A stretch of 64,000 bases of DNA from the NCBI GenBank assembly GCA_963678705.1, contig OY783220.1:13103001-13167000 (forward strand), read 5' to 3'. Numbering within the stretch: position 1 is the stretch's first letter; each line of letters opens with the position of its first letter. A program made the position numbers and the translations under genes. Below, piece by piece: positions 37,788 to 51,086 of the stretch. The DNA comes from Panorpa germanica (taxonomy: Eukaryota; Arthropoda; Insecta; Mecoptera; Panorpidae). Under the pieces are notes generated by a model that was given only the letters and a program-made list of their open reading frames with translations, was not told the origin of the DNA and searched no databases.

Positions 37788-39200
37788 CGACAAACTCAAA
37801 GATAAAGCGTAGTACTGAATAAAATAATTGAAAAAATGACTTCGTATTCCTTAGTTTGTTAATCGAAACTTAACAAAGATAAGTTTAAGGTTAAACCTGT
37901 AAGTTCAAATTCGGTAATATTAGAATCTTATTAACACAAACACACCTACATTCTTGTGAGGTGTTTAGTTCTAAATGATCATGTTTAGAAGAGTGTCTCT
38001 TTAAGCTATGTTTAGACAACAGTAAATACTTGTGCTTTGAGCTAGTGTTCAGAGAATAGTTGGCGTAATTAACTTGGTGATTCGTCTCACAGAGACTCTA
38101 AAGTCTCATGTACCTACCAGGCAGGTACTTTGCATGTATTTGTGCGTACAGGTATTGTTAAATTTCAACACACGATAAAGACAAACAAGTAGCATGAAAC
38201 AGGGAGACAGTAATTTAAAGACAAAGTCCTGGTGGATTGGAAGTCTCCTTGAATCCGCGTGAATACTTAACCTTTGAATAAGACAAGTCATGTCGCGTCT
38301 GCTTTGACATTGACTCATCAGAGAGGGCGGTAATCAGACGAAAGTTTATTTAAGCTATTGACTATTGAACAGACTGTGAAACAATGAAGATCATAATCAA
38401 AATATCAAATCAAAATATCAAATATTATTTACAGCTATTTCGAGGAACAATTAAATTTCAATATTATGTCTGCCTTAGCAGGGTTAAATAAAATGAAAAC
38501 TTATTATTCTTGACTTGATTATTTCGACTACCAACAGCTACAAAATATTACCACAGCACTGACCTACTCAACAAATAATTGACGTTAAAATGCATTTCAC
38601 GTCGTACAAATATGGCCGATCATTTCTAGCGCTAAAACTACTATTCAAATTTTTAATTGCTATATCTCCGTCAACATTTAGATATTTAAAAAAATAGACA
38701 CGCTAATACATATTTATTAACATCAATTTCAATGAACAATTGAAAAATCGACCACTAAAAAATGAGGACACAAGCCCATTGACACTTGTTACACTTGATT
38801 AAAATCACTTTGAATTTGGTTGCAGTTTTTTCATCATTGGTAAGACCAGTGTAAAACTGTGTTTGCATGAAAATTCATTTACTCATAATTCCGAGACGCG
38901 CTTCTACATTTAAAATAAAATTATTAGTTATTTTTAATTACAGCGAGTGTCACGTAGGTCGAGGCTGGAGCTAGCAACTAAATGAACGCAACGACGGCAT
39001 ATGTCTCATTCAACTTTTTTAAACTGCTTAACTTTTTAATAGAAACTTTTGTGTCGTTTGCCTCATAAACTTTTTTCATTATCCTGTCTGCAGTGACCCA
39101 AGCCAGCCACCCCACCCTTCCTCAACCCTGTGCCTAAATACCACACCCTTGACTTATATCGATCTGTTTTTAATTTCTTTATATTCTTTTTTAATTTTAG

Positions 39201-39242
39201 GGTCTATGTGTTGCCACGCTCTTCTGTTTCTGCAACGGCGAG
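39201..39242 (+). CDS. Dh31-R: DH31 receptor, exon 8: TM7 micro-exon
   Basis: The acceptor is TTAATTTTAG and the donor GAG|GTAAGT. The exon is exactly 14 codons in phase 0: GLCVATLFCFCNGE. The leading G after SFQ is the conserved TM7 glycine, and FCFCNGEV (V from the next exon) is the TM7/helix-8 junction of the family. It is too short to appear as an open frame and is recognised by motif. Confidence 0.95.
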
Positions 39243-39527
39243 GTAAGTTCAAATTATCCTTTTGTTTCGTTAGATGCTATTACTGATAATTTCTTTATAA
39301 ATAATAAATTATTTTAATTTTCTGTGAATTTAAATTATTTCCCTGTCTAAGAGCAAACAAACATGATCAGTTAAAGTAAAATTATTACTTAGGGAACATC
39401 TAATAGAGCGTCTTGACTGTTAAAACATTTTCTCTCTCACTCATACCCCTAAGGAACAAAATAAGTATGAGTGAAACATTAGAAATGTGCAGCAGTTGAG
39501 ACGCATTATAAAAGCTCATCCTCTAAA

Positions 39528-39750
39528 GGGGCCCTATTCCTGAGTCTTACGAACATTAGTCGTGATGGAACAGATCTGATTTATATGAGTGAAACATTTT
39601 ACGAATCATTTTTAAAAGGGTATTCCTGAACTCTAATAATAATGAATAATAAAATTTAGGAATAGTTCAGGAATACTCCTTTAAAAGTAATTCGTAAAAT
39701 GTTTCTGTTCAATCATGATCATAGCTCGCAACACTCAGGAAAAGGGCCCC
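39528..39750. mobile_element. Hairpin MITE with GGGGCCC ends
   Basis: It begins GGGGCCCTATTCCTGAGT and ends ACTCAGGAAAAGGGCCCC. Internal arms are also inverted (CATTTTACGAATCATTTTTA against AAAAGTAATTCGTAAAATG), so almost the whole 223 bp can fold on itself. No TSD is obvious. Superfamily not assigned; the ends are hAT-like. Confidence 0.75.
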
Positions 39751-40258
39751 AAATCTGCTGATTAGGGGGATAAGGTTTTTCATGAATATAATAATAATTT
39801 TGAGACACCTTGTATATTGTATATATATGATAGATATTAATGGGGGCCGACTCAACAAGTCTAAGAATTTTTTTATAAATGTCTACTTACTGAAAACCGT
39901 CGACCGCTAAGCCATAAAAATGAAATTACCATAATACCCCATAAGACTGCATTGATTTAATTAAATTAATGCAACTGCAGTATCTGCAATTTCACGATCT
40001 TAAAGATCCATTAGTTTAATCGCGTGGAAGTTGTTGATGGTGTTGATAGCCCGACACGTGCTTAGCTTAATTTAATCATTAATTAAATTACATTTTATAA
40101 TTAAAAAAAAAGCAAATATCTTCTTGGATGATGCTCCATGACAAAAAACTGTGATAAGTATTTTTAAAATCGAAATACAAAAATCTAGTTCAGGGTACAG
40201 TTATATTTAGATAAAACTTTTCAATTTATTTACATCCAGTGTCTCTTGTTTGTTCCAG

Positions 40259-40339
40259 GTGGTTGCCCAGATCAAGCGGCGGTACCGCGCCATGATGTTC
40301 CGTCCAAGGGCGAACTCCTGCACTGCAACCACTGTCTCG
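40259..40339 (+). CDS. Dh31-R: DH31 receptor, exon 9: helix 8 and proximal tail
   Basis: The acceptor is TTGTTCCAG. The donor is probably TCG|GTACGT, giving 27 codons in phase 0: VVAQIKRRYRAMMFRPRANS followed by CTATTVS. The NGEV..QIKRR helix 8 and the RPRANS.TATTVS segment are typical of the proximal C-terminal tail in this receptor family. If the donor is not used the frame runs VRSKVLQIQILVNKGNV and stops at 40391-40393, which would also give a complete, short receptor tail. A second possible donor (AAG|GTACTC) lies at 40354. Confidence 0.9.
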
Positions 40340-40656
40340 GTACGTTCGAAGGTACTCCAGATACAGATACTCGTAAATAAAGGCAATGTGTAGTGCACAG
40401 ATATTGCTTAGTTAATGTATCTTAGTAGGGTACGTGAGCAACAGGTTGTACTTCCATGTAGCAGCACACCAGCTTGACTAATAACGAATCAAAGCCGTAG
40501 CTAGACTATTTGAATTTATAATAGTAGAAAAACAACCTTTTCGAATAACAGCAGCAATCCTGACAGTATGTTTACTTGTTGCTTCAAATAAATAAATAAT
40601 ATATAAATTGCACACAGGGTGCTACGTACATTGATGACATTCTGGTCTTAAGTCAC

Positions 40657-41260
40657 TTAAGAGGGGAATGGAGGGGATAGGTTTCCATTTTTTTAAAATT
40701 CATTTATATTATTGTACAACATATTAAGTTTATTGTGTAAAAATTTGAAGTCGATTGGAGTAAAACTGTCGGAGATATAGAGTTTTAAGTCTTCACCTCT
40801 CTGGTCTGCTTTCGTGTTACTTTGAAACTTTTAAATGCGGTTTCTCACACATAGCTTTTTCAGGGTCGGTGCCCTCTCTAGCTCAAAATCTACTAGACCG
40901 ATTCTTTTGAAATTTTGCACACTCTTTCTTTACATAAATGCCGAGGTAACGCTGAATTTTTTTATTTTTTTATTTTAACGTATAATTAAAATAACTGATT
41001 TCTTTTATGAAAAATCGGTATTTTGAGTTTTAAGTTCTGTAAAAAATTGAAAAATCAATAAAAAAAAGAAAAACTCGACAGCGTTACCTGCAGAAACTTA
41101 TCAACTAATGAAATCATTTTGGTTTTTCGATTACAGAAAATCCAGTGATGAGTTATGAGTGGCACCGCAATGTTACTTTTTTTGTGACGTATGCGGAGAT
41201 TCGCTGTCAATTTATTTATAAAAATTTCACAAAGTATTCTTCAAATGTCATTTTATACAT
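40657..41260 (+). mobile_element. TTAA element family A, 3'-truncated copy
   Basis: The left end starts at TTAAGAGGGG. The body matches copies 1 and 2, including GATGAGTTATGAGTGGCACC. Similarity stops after the stretch TTTCACAAAGTATTCTTC near 41245-41260, so the right TIR is lost. It lies just downstream of exon 9. Confidence 0.75.
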
Positions 41261-43440
41261 TTTGTACATTTCTTACAAACTTATAGTTAACTTGTACATA
41301 CTTAATACTTATTTAAAAGTTAGAATAATTTTAAAAATAAAATATAATTTAATGACATGGAGTTCATATAAAGAATTAAACAAACAAAATTTGAGTAGCA
41401 AATACCGATATCCCGAAAACCGTACACACAATACTATTAAATTCGTTCCGCTTTGACTTCTACTTTGATTTGCACGACGTACAAAGCACCCCGCGAATTT
41501 TATATGAATTTTTCCTAAAGAAAACACAATATGTACCACAAGACGCGTAAAACACAGAACCGTTCTCAGCATTTATTATTTTATCTGGTAGTGATATATT
41601 GCCTGGATTTATTCTTAGGAAATTTCATTGCGAGACGTTTAATATATTCAATCTGATACACAAGCAGTGAAAGATAAGACGCACTTAGAGATACGTTGTA
41701 CGCACTGCTTGTTTTAAAATAAATAAAATACATAAAGAACTGGGATATAAAAAATAAAATAAATACGATTATTGTACTTGCGGGAATTGTGCTCTACTGT
41801 AGAGTACCTATAGTAAAAATACAACGTGACGTACTTGTGTACAGGGAAACGGAAATGGAAGATGACGTATCACGTTTAAACATGATGGAGCTATAACAAG
41901 ATATTCCAAGATTTCACATTTGAGTTGATCTTAAAGGTCCTATGTTGGTTTGCTAACACAAAATTTTAATTGGTTTTTAACTGATTACAAAGAGATGTAC
42001 TTCTACCGTCCTTGAAAGTAAACAATGTGATCTTATTCTTACAAACGTAAACCTTTAAAACTAATGGGTTTTTTTAATTTTGAATACTTTCCAGAAGTAT
42101 AAATCCATTTATTGTTTTATTAAAAATATTTTAAAAATATTTTGTATGGTTTTAAATTCGGTTCTGTTATTTGGCGTTATATCCCTAATGTAAATTTTAC
42201 ATAAATACATACTCATGCTGATTACAATATTTGCAAATACATTTTCAACAATTTCGTTTTGATTTATAACAGCAATACGCAGCTGTCAATAGCACAGATT
42301 GCTTTAATTGCATCATTTATATGCAAATATGTTTTTGATTTTAAAATATTTTTGGATTCACGCAAACAGATATTGCTTTATAATTCATGTTACAAATTTG
42401 TTGTTGGTTGTTACGTAACTTTAAAACATTATGTAAATATAAAAACAAAGTTATGTTAAAATCATTCAAAGAAAGTAGCCAACGATTTCTTTCTTTCCTT
42501 TATTGGTTCCCATTCCAAAATAACAAGACCCTCTACTTTGAATGAAAAAAATCACCAACAATAAGGAAATCATCTCATGGTTTTTGGGACCGCAGCAGAA
42601 AACTAAATTGTTGTTTCAATTCAAGAAAACATTGTTTTTGTTGATTGTTCAAACATGAACATAAAATAAAATGTTTTTCTTCAATATTCTCGAGTTTGTT
42701 TTCAGAGATGATAAGTTCTCACTTCAGTTGGGGATCCCCTGGAGATTAAAATAAGCGTACACTTTGTCTCTGGTGACAACAATATTGTTTTCTTAATAAT
42801 ATGAACATTCTACACTGTCAAATAATACATGAAATTTGATTTAGAATTACACTACTAGAATTTCTGTAAGAAACTCGATATCGTCACCTCTAGTTGCACT
42901 CTCAAGCTATTCGCACCCAAAACCCAAGGCAATTTGATTCGATATCGATATGGATTTCTGTCATAAAAAGATTTAAAAGTTCAGAGGTATGAAAACCGGG
43001 TATGAATAATTCAGTTCAATTAAACGCAGATACCGCGAGCGTCCGCTGATGGTGGTAACGAGGATCCTGCCTCCCAACTCACCCACAACCCTGGATATTG
43101 AAATTTATATATGAATATTTACATTGGATAATGGAATCTGTGACAAATTTATAATGGATAGAATAGAAAGTGGTCGTCAAACGGCAGTAAATCTATCCTG
43201 TTATAATTTAATAAATTGTACTTACAACAAAATAATATCGTCAGCTTAGCCGAGATGTTTAAGTTACCGACGCTTTACTAATTATAACGAGTAGAATTAT
43301 TATATTATTATAAAAATTATGAAACTTTATTTATCTAGTTATATTTATCTAAAATATTGAAATTGACATAAAATATAATACATTTACTTGAAATATTAAA
43401 AAGTGGTAAATTTTGATTTTACCATTTTGTTTTTTGCAGA

Positions 43441-43473
43441 TGGAAACTTTAACTTAGTTCAGAAAATTTGTTG
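43441..43473 (+). CDS. Weak candidate exon of the receptor tail
   Basis: A strong acceptor (GTTTTTTGCAG) and a consensus donor (GTT|GTAAGT) enclose 33 bp. In phase 1 it reads GNFNLVQKIC and leaves phase 1; in phase 0 it stops after METLT, which could also be a terminal exon directly after exon 9. Short exons of this kind arise often by chance in AT-rich DNA. Confidence 0.2.
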
Positions 43474-44655
43474 TAAGTACAAATTAAATCCAATTTATTT
43501 TTACATTTTTCCATAATTCCCATAATTGTTTTGTTTATAAATGTAATTAAATGTATGTACTCCCTCCCCTCCCCGTATACCTAGACCAAACCCCTCCTCA
43601 ATATTATTAATTTCTTGCATTTAAATGTTGTTCTCGTACTTTACTTTATTGAAACTATAATTTTGTTTAATTTGTATGAAATAGTTATTTGAATATTTCT
43701 GTATGCAATTTGTGCAACTTGAGAAAATGAAACAAAATAATTAATACAGCTTTCATCAGTTTTAAGTGTCTTTGTTTTAATTCGTTCTCTTTAATAACTG
43801 AATAAGCTTCAAGTTTAATGAGAAAACTTAGAGCTTTTATAATTGTTCTGAATCTTAATATACAATGTTATGCATATATAAAACATTTAAATTACAAAGA
43901 ATTTTAAGTTGAGCTTTAGGATTACGTTTGATACTGTAACGTATGTCTAGCGGTCGTTGGCTCCTGATCTATTACAAAAGCTCACTTGTAACGAGCTTTT
44001 AGTAAAATAATTGCATTAAAACTTGCAAAGAAGGTTTAGTAATTACACTTACTTTCATGTATGTTGATTAATTACTTGGAAAATTATTTTTTTCTGAAAA
44101 TTATGAATAAACATCTAGCAAGCTTCAAGCTACAGGAAGGGTGGGAGCAAGGCGGGAGTAGGGTTGCCTAGTTTGTAGCATATCGTGTTTGTAGATAGTG
44201 GTATACACACAGAATGTATTTCAATTATAATTCATTAATTAAACGTTGCATTTTAATGGTTGTACAAGTAAGGAATATTTTTGTAGATAAAATACAAACA
44301 TGTTCAATTATTTAACAAAGTCGTAAAACGTAATAAGAGGATTAAGTGAATTAAATGGATTCACCACACTAGAATGGCTCATTAAACAGATTGATTAAAG
44401 TGCTCTCACTCGTTATGTACTCTGTCTCTTATCCGTCTCGTCTAGATGTCTAGGTATTATCTACTATTTTCACTCGGTTTTAAAACATGTTTTGTAATAT
44501 AGTAATGGATTTACTTTATACCGGTTTAAGTAGTTTTTATTAATGATAAATACTTTTTAATAATCACAACTTCTTATCGTTCTAATCATACAAAATTTCG
44601 TCAATCCACTTTGGCCTATTTCATTACTATAAATTCTTATTCTTAGGTAGTTCTA

Positions 44656-44750
44656 CCGGCAGACATACGATCATTGTACATACTAACACTACTTAATCTT
44701 ACACATTTTGTTCATCAGGAAATAAGTGATGTCTGCCGGCTCTGGGATCT
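44656..44750. repeat. Short hairpin repeat, copy 1
   Basis: CCGGCAGACAT at the left and ATGTCTGCCGG ending at 44739 are exact inverted repeats around about 60 bp. The same unit, extended by CTCTGGGATCT, recurs at 62976-63071. Confidence 0.75.
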
Positions 44751-45461
44751 CACTCTATTAAGGTTTTGGAAAGGAATAACTTACTCCTCCGGTTTTAGTC
44801 TATTCTCGTGCTACAAGAAATGGAGATACGTAGTAATTAATTTGCATTAGATTCTATCGCGTAGCTGTACTTTAACAAAACTGATCGCAAAACTGAAAAC
44901 CAATACGTAGCGTAAATAACCATAATCGTTTATTTGCGTAAATCGCGTTATCTCTATAATATCCACCCACGCCTGCACTATATACAATGCATTTCCTTTC
45001 AACTCTTCATATATTTCCCCGGGAAAAACGGAGTAATGTTTCGAGATGCCTGCAGCATCCGGCATCCGTCCTCCTGTCTCCATCCGGCGGCTTTAGGTTT
45101 ACGGTTTTTCTTTCAGTGTACATCTTCAAATGGATTTAATATATTTTTTATGTAAATCTCGTCCCAGTTGCTTTAATGGTTGCAACATTTTATTGAATGC
45201 TTTTAAAAGAAATATATTCCTTATTAAATCTTAAAAATTCATTGAAATTTCATTATACTTTATAAGTAAAGATTTTTGAATTATTTTATTTTACTTTTGT
45301 ACTAATTAGAAAAAGAGAATTACTTAGAAATTCATTAAGCTATAGCATCTTTAATAATGAATTGAATTAATTTATCACAATATTTTATACAGAGTGTCAT
45401 TGGCATGAAGTAAGAAGAATAAATATCTCTATTTCATTTAAAGTAGTTTTTCTTATATATA

Positions 45462-45900
45462 GTTTCTTGGGTTTCCTAAGCACGTAGCCTTTTATCGCCC
45501 CTAATATTGTTCTGCTTCTTCTTATACTTTATATCCAGACAACAAGAATGATCTATTCATGGCTACTGCTGTTATAAATTTCGGTTTCTCAATCAAAAAG
45601 GCGGTGTTAACAGGAAGCGACTGCGAAGTCTGTAGCACCGCCCTTTGGAGTTCATTTCTTGCCATTGCTGTATTTTTACATTGCCACAGAATGTGGTCAG
45701 GATCTGCCTCCTCTTCACCACATTCGCATTTAGAGTTTGGAATGATTTTGTTTCTTGCTAGATGTTTTGGAGCTCCAGTATGATTCATTCTTAGTCTTGA
45801 GGTCATTGTTATTAATCTTCTTGGCCATTTTAGTTTGGAAAACCATGGCTTACGTTTCAGTATTGGTTGTATATTATAAAATTCTCTACCATTGAAAGTA
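45462..45900 (-). mobile_element. LINE ORF2 C-terminus and 3' end, copy 2
   Basis: On the minus strand a 94-residue frame (45806-45522) contains MNHTGAPKHLARNKIIPNS and CECGEEEADPDHILWQC, the C-terminal knuckle region of a non-LTR retrotransposon ORF2, then a frame to the stop. It closely matches 20995-21240 and, in + orientation, 50100-50290. The 5' part is truncated. Confidence 0.75.
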
Positions 45901-47383
45901 GTTTAATGGCAAAGTATCCGTATGTACAACAAGCAGAGCCGGACGAAGGCCGGTACGGAAAATAAATTTACGTTTCACTGAAAATTGAATTTGAAGTTCT
46001 TTTCGCTTGTTGTCAAACATTGACTTTTACAAGAAGACAAATTGAATTCAAAACGCTGTATTTCAATACTCTGATAACAAGCATCGTCAGACAGTTTTTA
46101 CTGATAACTACCGTGGTAGATTTATGAGTTAAAGGAGGCAGGTACTTTCTTAGCATCCTTACCAAAATGATTTACGACGTAGTTGAACGCAGTAAACACC
46201 ATAAAATGAAGCGAAAAGCATCAAATATTTTAACATTTAATTTTTTTCTAGTTCGTGCGTTCAACACACCATACTTTGCCCGGCGAAGAGAAAGTGTGAC
46301 TACACCACAAGTGGCGCCTCGGTGGGAGGGGCATAAACCGTGAAAAAGCTCGTCATGAACCAGTGTCGCCCGGAGGTGAGACAAGAGATGAACTACTATA
46401 AAAAAAATTGTTGTGAAATTTTAAAAAAATTATTAAAACATTTAAAATAAAATGTTAAACCAAGTAATCAACGTTTCCAATTAAAAGTGATTAATACATA
46501 TTATGTATATAGGAGTAAAAATGTTTGTTTAAATGTTCGGTGTACATTGTTCGGTGTTAAGTACAGTAATATTTTTGTTGTAAGTATATGGTTGTATTAG
46601 TGAAATAAATAAATAACACAAAGTAGAAAAACATTAAGTAATTATTAAGGAACGAGGAGAATGTCAACGTTAATTAAGAATAGGGTTAAGTTAATTGTAT
46701 ATATGTATGTATTCCTTAAACTGCAGTGGTTTAATATCAAAACTATTATATTTAAGAAATTATTTACGCTTTAATTTATTAAGCCATGTTCCGTGACTAA
46801 AGTACTGAACACACTACTCCGTATTTGTACTGTGCTCCGAGCTGTATTGGAATACAGTACATTTTTTATTTAATATTGTGCCACTTGTGCTCCAGCAACA
46901 TTCTTCTGAGTAGATCCTCTTTTTAGTTATATTTTATAATTGTATCATCTAAGATTAATATTTTCTCAAGACACAATCACTCATTTACGTATGTGCAACG
47001 TTTTTCTCCTTAAATTTTCCTCCGTTGAACATGACAGTAATATTTTTTATATAGTTCGTGTCGTACGTGAACGGAATGAAATAAAATATATAAAAATCTT
47101 TTCTTCTTTTTCTTCTTGTTTTCGCACCTTTATTTGCAGACCATTTCTTAGGTTTTGTTCTGCATAATTTAAGATAAAGATATGTAAATCTGTAAAACTC
47201 CAGCAATATGCAATACGTCTTCTATTATGTCTATAAAATATAGAATACAAATTTGCCTGCGAAATAGGTTTGGTACTACTTTGGCAAGTTTAAAAATGGA
47301 GATGATGTATTACGAGATATTTATAAATGATATTAAAAGTATTAAAACACAATTTTGTTTCTTATTATCCTTAATAAGTCTTT

Positions 47384-47455
47384 CGCGTAGCCGTAGTGGT
47401 TGAGTCGTTCACTACAACACTACTGTGTTCGAATTCCAGAACCCCAAAATGTATT
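47384..47455 (+). mobile_element. tRNA-like SINE head
   Basis: TAGCCGTAGTGG resembles the pol III A box and GTTCGAATTCC the B box, about 35 bp apart, as in tRNA-derived SINEs. The acceptor stem does not pair, so it is not a working tRNA. Confidence 0.4.
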
Positions 47456-47559
47456 TATTGCGAGACTAGAAAAAATGCCAACGGTTTATAATACCGTATT
47501 TGATAGAACATAAGTTCTAATTGAAACAATGAAGTTAATAATATTTGACGCACTTAGTA

Positions 47560-47800
47560 CCCAGTAAACAATTTGATGAAGTGTCTTGTTTTGTGACGGT
47601 TCTGTCACTATTGCACTTCAATTATAGTTCGCATTAACTTTATCTTCATTTGTGTTCAGATAGGTCGAGCGGTTATGCCATTTGTAGCCGATAAAATAGA
47701 CATTTCAAATGAACGACTGTAAGAAACTGAACTCTTTCATGACAAAAAATCATACGCATCTTCAATATGATGGCAAAGTGACTCCAAAATGTTTACTGGG
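47560..47800. mobile_element. CCCAGTAAAC MITE, copy 3
   Basis: The left end is CCCAGTAAACAATTTGATG and the right end CCAAAATGTTTACTGGG. Nearly the same length and interior as 21503-21747. Confidence 0.85.
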
Positions 47801-50099
47801 TTAATTAGTCAAGTGCCTCGAAGAATACTACGTCCTGTTAGCATGACATAGACTGCCTGAATCTAGGAATTTATACAAAACATTAATATGCAAATTAATA
47901 AGTTAGAGCATGTTAACTTGCCTACACAATCTAAAAAGTGAATCTTGAACAATGCGTACAAGAATTGAATTCATCTTTGATTTTTGGCAAATATTTTCTA
48001 TAAAATACGAAACCACTGCAGTAAATTATCTCTCTCTATAACTATGTAACAGCATAATTAAAGAACACCCTGTTAATATCCAAGTGTCCACTATAATGTT
48101 CCGATCATTATTATAATAAAATACACGGTGGTTCCGTCACATAAAGAGACACCCTGTATATTATATGTTTTATACATTTTAACCACTTGCTGTAATCACA
48201 CAATGTATAATGTACTCACGCCAGGTGTGTAGCCAGGCCGGGCTTTTGGTGATGTGCCAACCGCCCCCTCCGGGGAGTTGTACAGGGAGTACTGTTATAT
48301 GTACTTGTAAAGTGTTGACATTTAATAAAATGTAGTTTGTAAATATTTAGAAAAATAAATTTATGGAATAATAATGTAAACTAAATGTTTTTATATTCAT
48401 TGAATTTGATAAAAAAAAAAGGTAACATAACTTTGGTAAGCAGCTGCAAGCTAATTTCTTTTGTATCTTAATCCATCGCATGCACTAGGACTTCTTTTAG
48501 ATTGCCCTACGCGTTCATTTTCGTTTTAGACGCTCAACCAACATCTATCGGCAGTTACATTGTAATTAAATCTAAATATTTACATCTTAAGTTTCATTCA
48601 CCAATTGTCAGCTTTGTAATGACGCGGCAGTGCAAAACAAATACGATTTTTATCAATAAAAACAACAGTAACAAAACGGAAAATATAATAAAGTGATTTT
48701 AATTGAAGACGACCTCCATAGTTATTATTACATCCATCGTCCAAATGCTAATAGTCTATATTTTAAAGAAGACTTAAAGTTTGATTTTTCCTAAAGCAAA
48801 ATTCAATAACACAACAGCATTTACTTCTAGAGATTTTGCTATATAAGCCTCTGAATGAGTTTAATATTGCGATACTTGAAGAATTTCAGAGAGGAGCTCT
48901 GCTGGATATTACAAAAACATTCTGCATGCAGGCAGCAGGCAACTGGTATTTCATATTCATATTTTGGTTCTTTAAAATGTAATATACTTCATACAAGCAT
49001 TCCAATATGAGCTGCAGAATCCACTGAACTATATGTTAGGCGTTATTGCTGCGTTTACAAACTTGTTACGTTTGTAAACTATTTAGGAGTGTATGAATTG
49101 TGTATATAACTACTCCAAAAACTCGAGAAAACTACGGACCTTGGGTTAATATTGTTTTTGTTTTTTCGCATAATATTCCTTGCAAAACTCTATGAGTAGA
49201 ATTTTTAATTAATTACCTACTTGACCCCTTCAAAAACATGTTTGCCGACCCCTGATATAAACAATAAAGCTTTTATTTTAAAACTTAATAGAAAAACTTA
49301 GTTTTCAACGGATTATTTCACTGCATAAAACCAGAAAAAGAAAATAATTTTCAATTGAATTTTTTAAATTTTAAAACTTGAAAAAACTATTTTTATAAAA
49401 CTTAGTTCATAATTTTCACAAACACAGAAGAAACTTAGAGAGTTATTAAAAAATGTTCGCAGCAGAAAGTTTAAAGAATTATGAATAAGAAGATATATAT
49501 GCAGTATTTCTTTCTTTCAATGTGTAGCTTTGCAATGAAATTGAAAAGAATTCATTGTGAAATAGTTGAAGAACTAAAATTAAAAGTTAGTAAAATATAA
49601 ACGAGTATAAACTTAGCACGTTTGTTACTTACAATGATTATAAATAGTACGTTCAAAATATTAACGCAATAATACAAATTATAAATAAGTTTTAATTTGG
49701 ATATAAGTCCGTCTGTTATCTTTAAAAGAAAGTATTAAAGAAATACTTAAGAATAGGTAAATCCTGCATTTACGGGCTGGGTCGATCACCACCAGTTATG
49801 CGGGATGTTTGTTCAGCGCCTCAGAGAAAAATATTTACACAACGCCCGGGGAAAACTGAGGACAGCTGCCACAGTAATCCGGAAAAACCGGCACAACTGT
49901 AAACACGGAAAATCTTCTTTTCTAATAACAATCTAACGTTCAGGCACTTGTATATATTAAAGATTTTAACAATATTAATTAAAAACGAAAGACATTCGTT
50001 CAGTTTCTATTGGAAATTAAAAGGCATAGTTCAACGAGAGATAATTAGTAATATACTTAATAAAATAGATACATATTACACTGAAGATTCGTTATGCAA

Positions 50100-50287
50100 C
50101 ATTAAATATAGGGCGGTGCTACAGACTTCGCAGACGCTTCCTGTTAACACCGCCCTTTCGATTGAGAAACCGAAATTTATAACAGCAGTAGCCATGCATA
50201 GATAATTCTTGTTGTCTGGATATAAAGTATAACAAAAAGCAGAACAATATTAGGGCGATAAAAGGCTACGTGCCTATGAAGCCCTAG

Positions 50288-50289
<2 letters not shown>
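50100..50289 (+). mobile_element. LINE 3' end, copy 3, followed by (TA)n
   Basis: A + strand copy of the 3' end seen reversed at 45462 and 20995. The ORF2 frame reads TALSIEKPKFITAVAM. It ends GGGCGATAAAAGGCTACGTG, CCTATGAAGCCC, and runs into a TA microsatellite (50290-50326), probably the element's own simple-repeat tail. Confidence 0.7.

Positions 50290-50326
<37 letters not shown>
50290..50326 (+). repeat. (TA)n microsatellite
   Basis: Pure TA repeat directly after a LINE 3' end. Confidence 0.95.
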
Positions 50327-50333
<7 letters not shown>

Positions 50334-50771
50334 AAATATCAATAAATTCATCATTTTTAAGGGTTCACATTTGTCAACAACTTTTCACCCTGATGATGGA
50401 AGGGGTTGAGGGTGTATTGTAGCTTGTTGCTGTACCTCTGCCTATGCGTGAGCGTGTGCGTGCTACAATTCGTATCACACGCCATCAAACTTTATTGCCT
50501 AATGTCCTATGTTACCTGTATACTATAGCTGTAATTTGTTTTCTATTGTGTTATTTTTTTTTTTATTAAAAGTACAATTCAAATATCCAAAATATTTATG
50601 TAGGAATTTGATTTTTTTGTGTGATAATATTTACAGGATATATTAATTTACGATTTAACACGCAGTAAGTGATTGTAAATTAGTGAGAATTCAATAAAAT
50701 AAAAACTAAAAATAAAACTAATACAAGAGGTGGTAATGGGGCTTAAGACTGTTTATGTGTGTAAGTCAAAA

Positions 50772-51086
50772 TAAGGCACTCAACACACGACGCGACTGAT
50801 GCAAACCTTAGCCCCGAATCTGCCCGAACCGAATGTCATTACAACTGTGTTGTTAATAAAAGAACGAAAGTGTTTACGAGTGAGGTAAAACACACGGCAC
50901 GAACGTAACTAAACTGATTTTAAACTGGTTTTGAGCATATATTCAGCGACTATATTTCTCGGTTGCAGGGCACTGTTGGTTTCATGATGACATCATCAAC
51001 AGAGATGTTTACGAAAAGTATTTAAATACATACATACAATCAAATATAACACAATAAAATTCCCTGTTTTGCTATTGTTAAAAATT
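50772..51086 (+). mobile_element. TIR element family M, truncated copy
   Basis: It starts TAAGGCACTCAACACACGAC and runs to TTGCTATTGTTAAAAATTC. It matches the left part of the M element at 4298 and is the reverse complement of 51781-52097. The right end of the element is missing. Confidence 0.8.

Larger units (their letters stand above)
7163..40393 (+). other. Dh31-R: Gene locus: DH31/calcitonin-like family B GPCR (nine recognised exons)
   Basis: Joining nine exons bounded by AG and GT gives one open frame of 361 residues with no stop and matching phases at all eight junctions. The order is hormone-binding domain, seven membrane helices, helix 8. In insects this family (DH31-R, and the related Drosophila gene hector) binds the calcitonin-like diuretic hormone DH31 at the plasma membrane and couples mainly to Gs/cAMP, acting in fluid secretion, gut motility and clock circuits. 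The DH31-R assignment rests on remembered family sequence, above all in the hormone domain and TM2; a paralogue of the same family is possible. The signal peptide, start codon and first extracellular cysteine are missing. The C-terminus is unresolved: the locus end given here is the first in-frame stop if exon 9 is not spliced. Introns are 67 bp to 13.5 kb. Confidence 0.85.

Noticed and set aside
47384-47455. Functional tRNA gene
   Set aside because: Box A and box B resemblance only; the acceptor stem does not pair and box B has an extra base.
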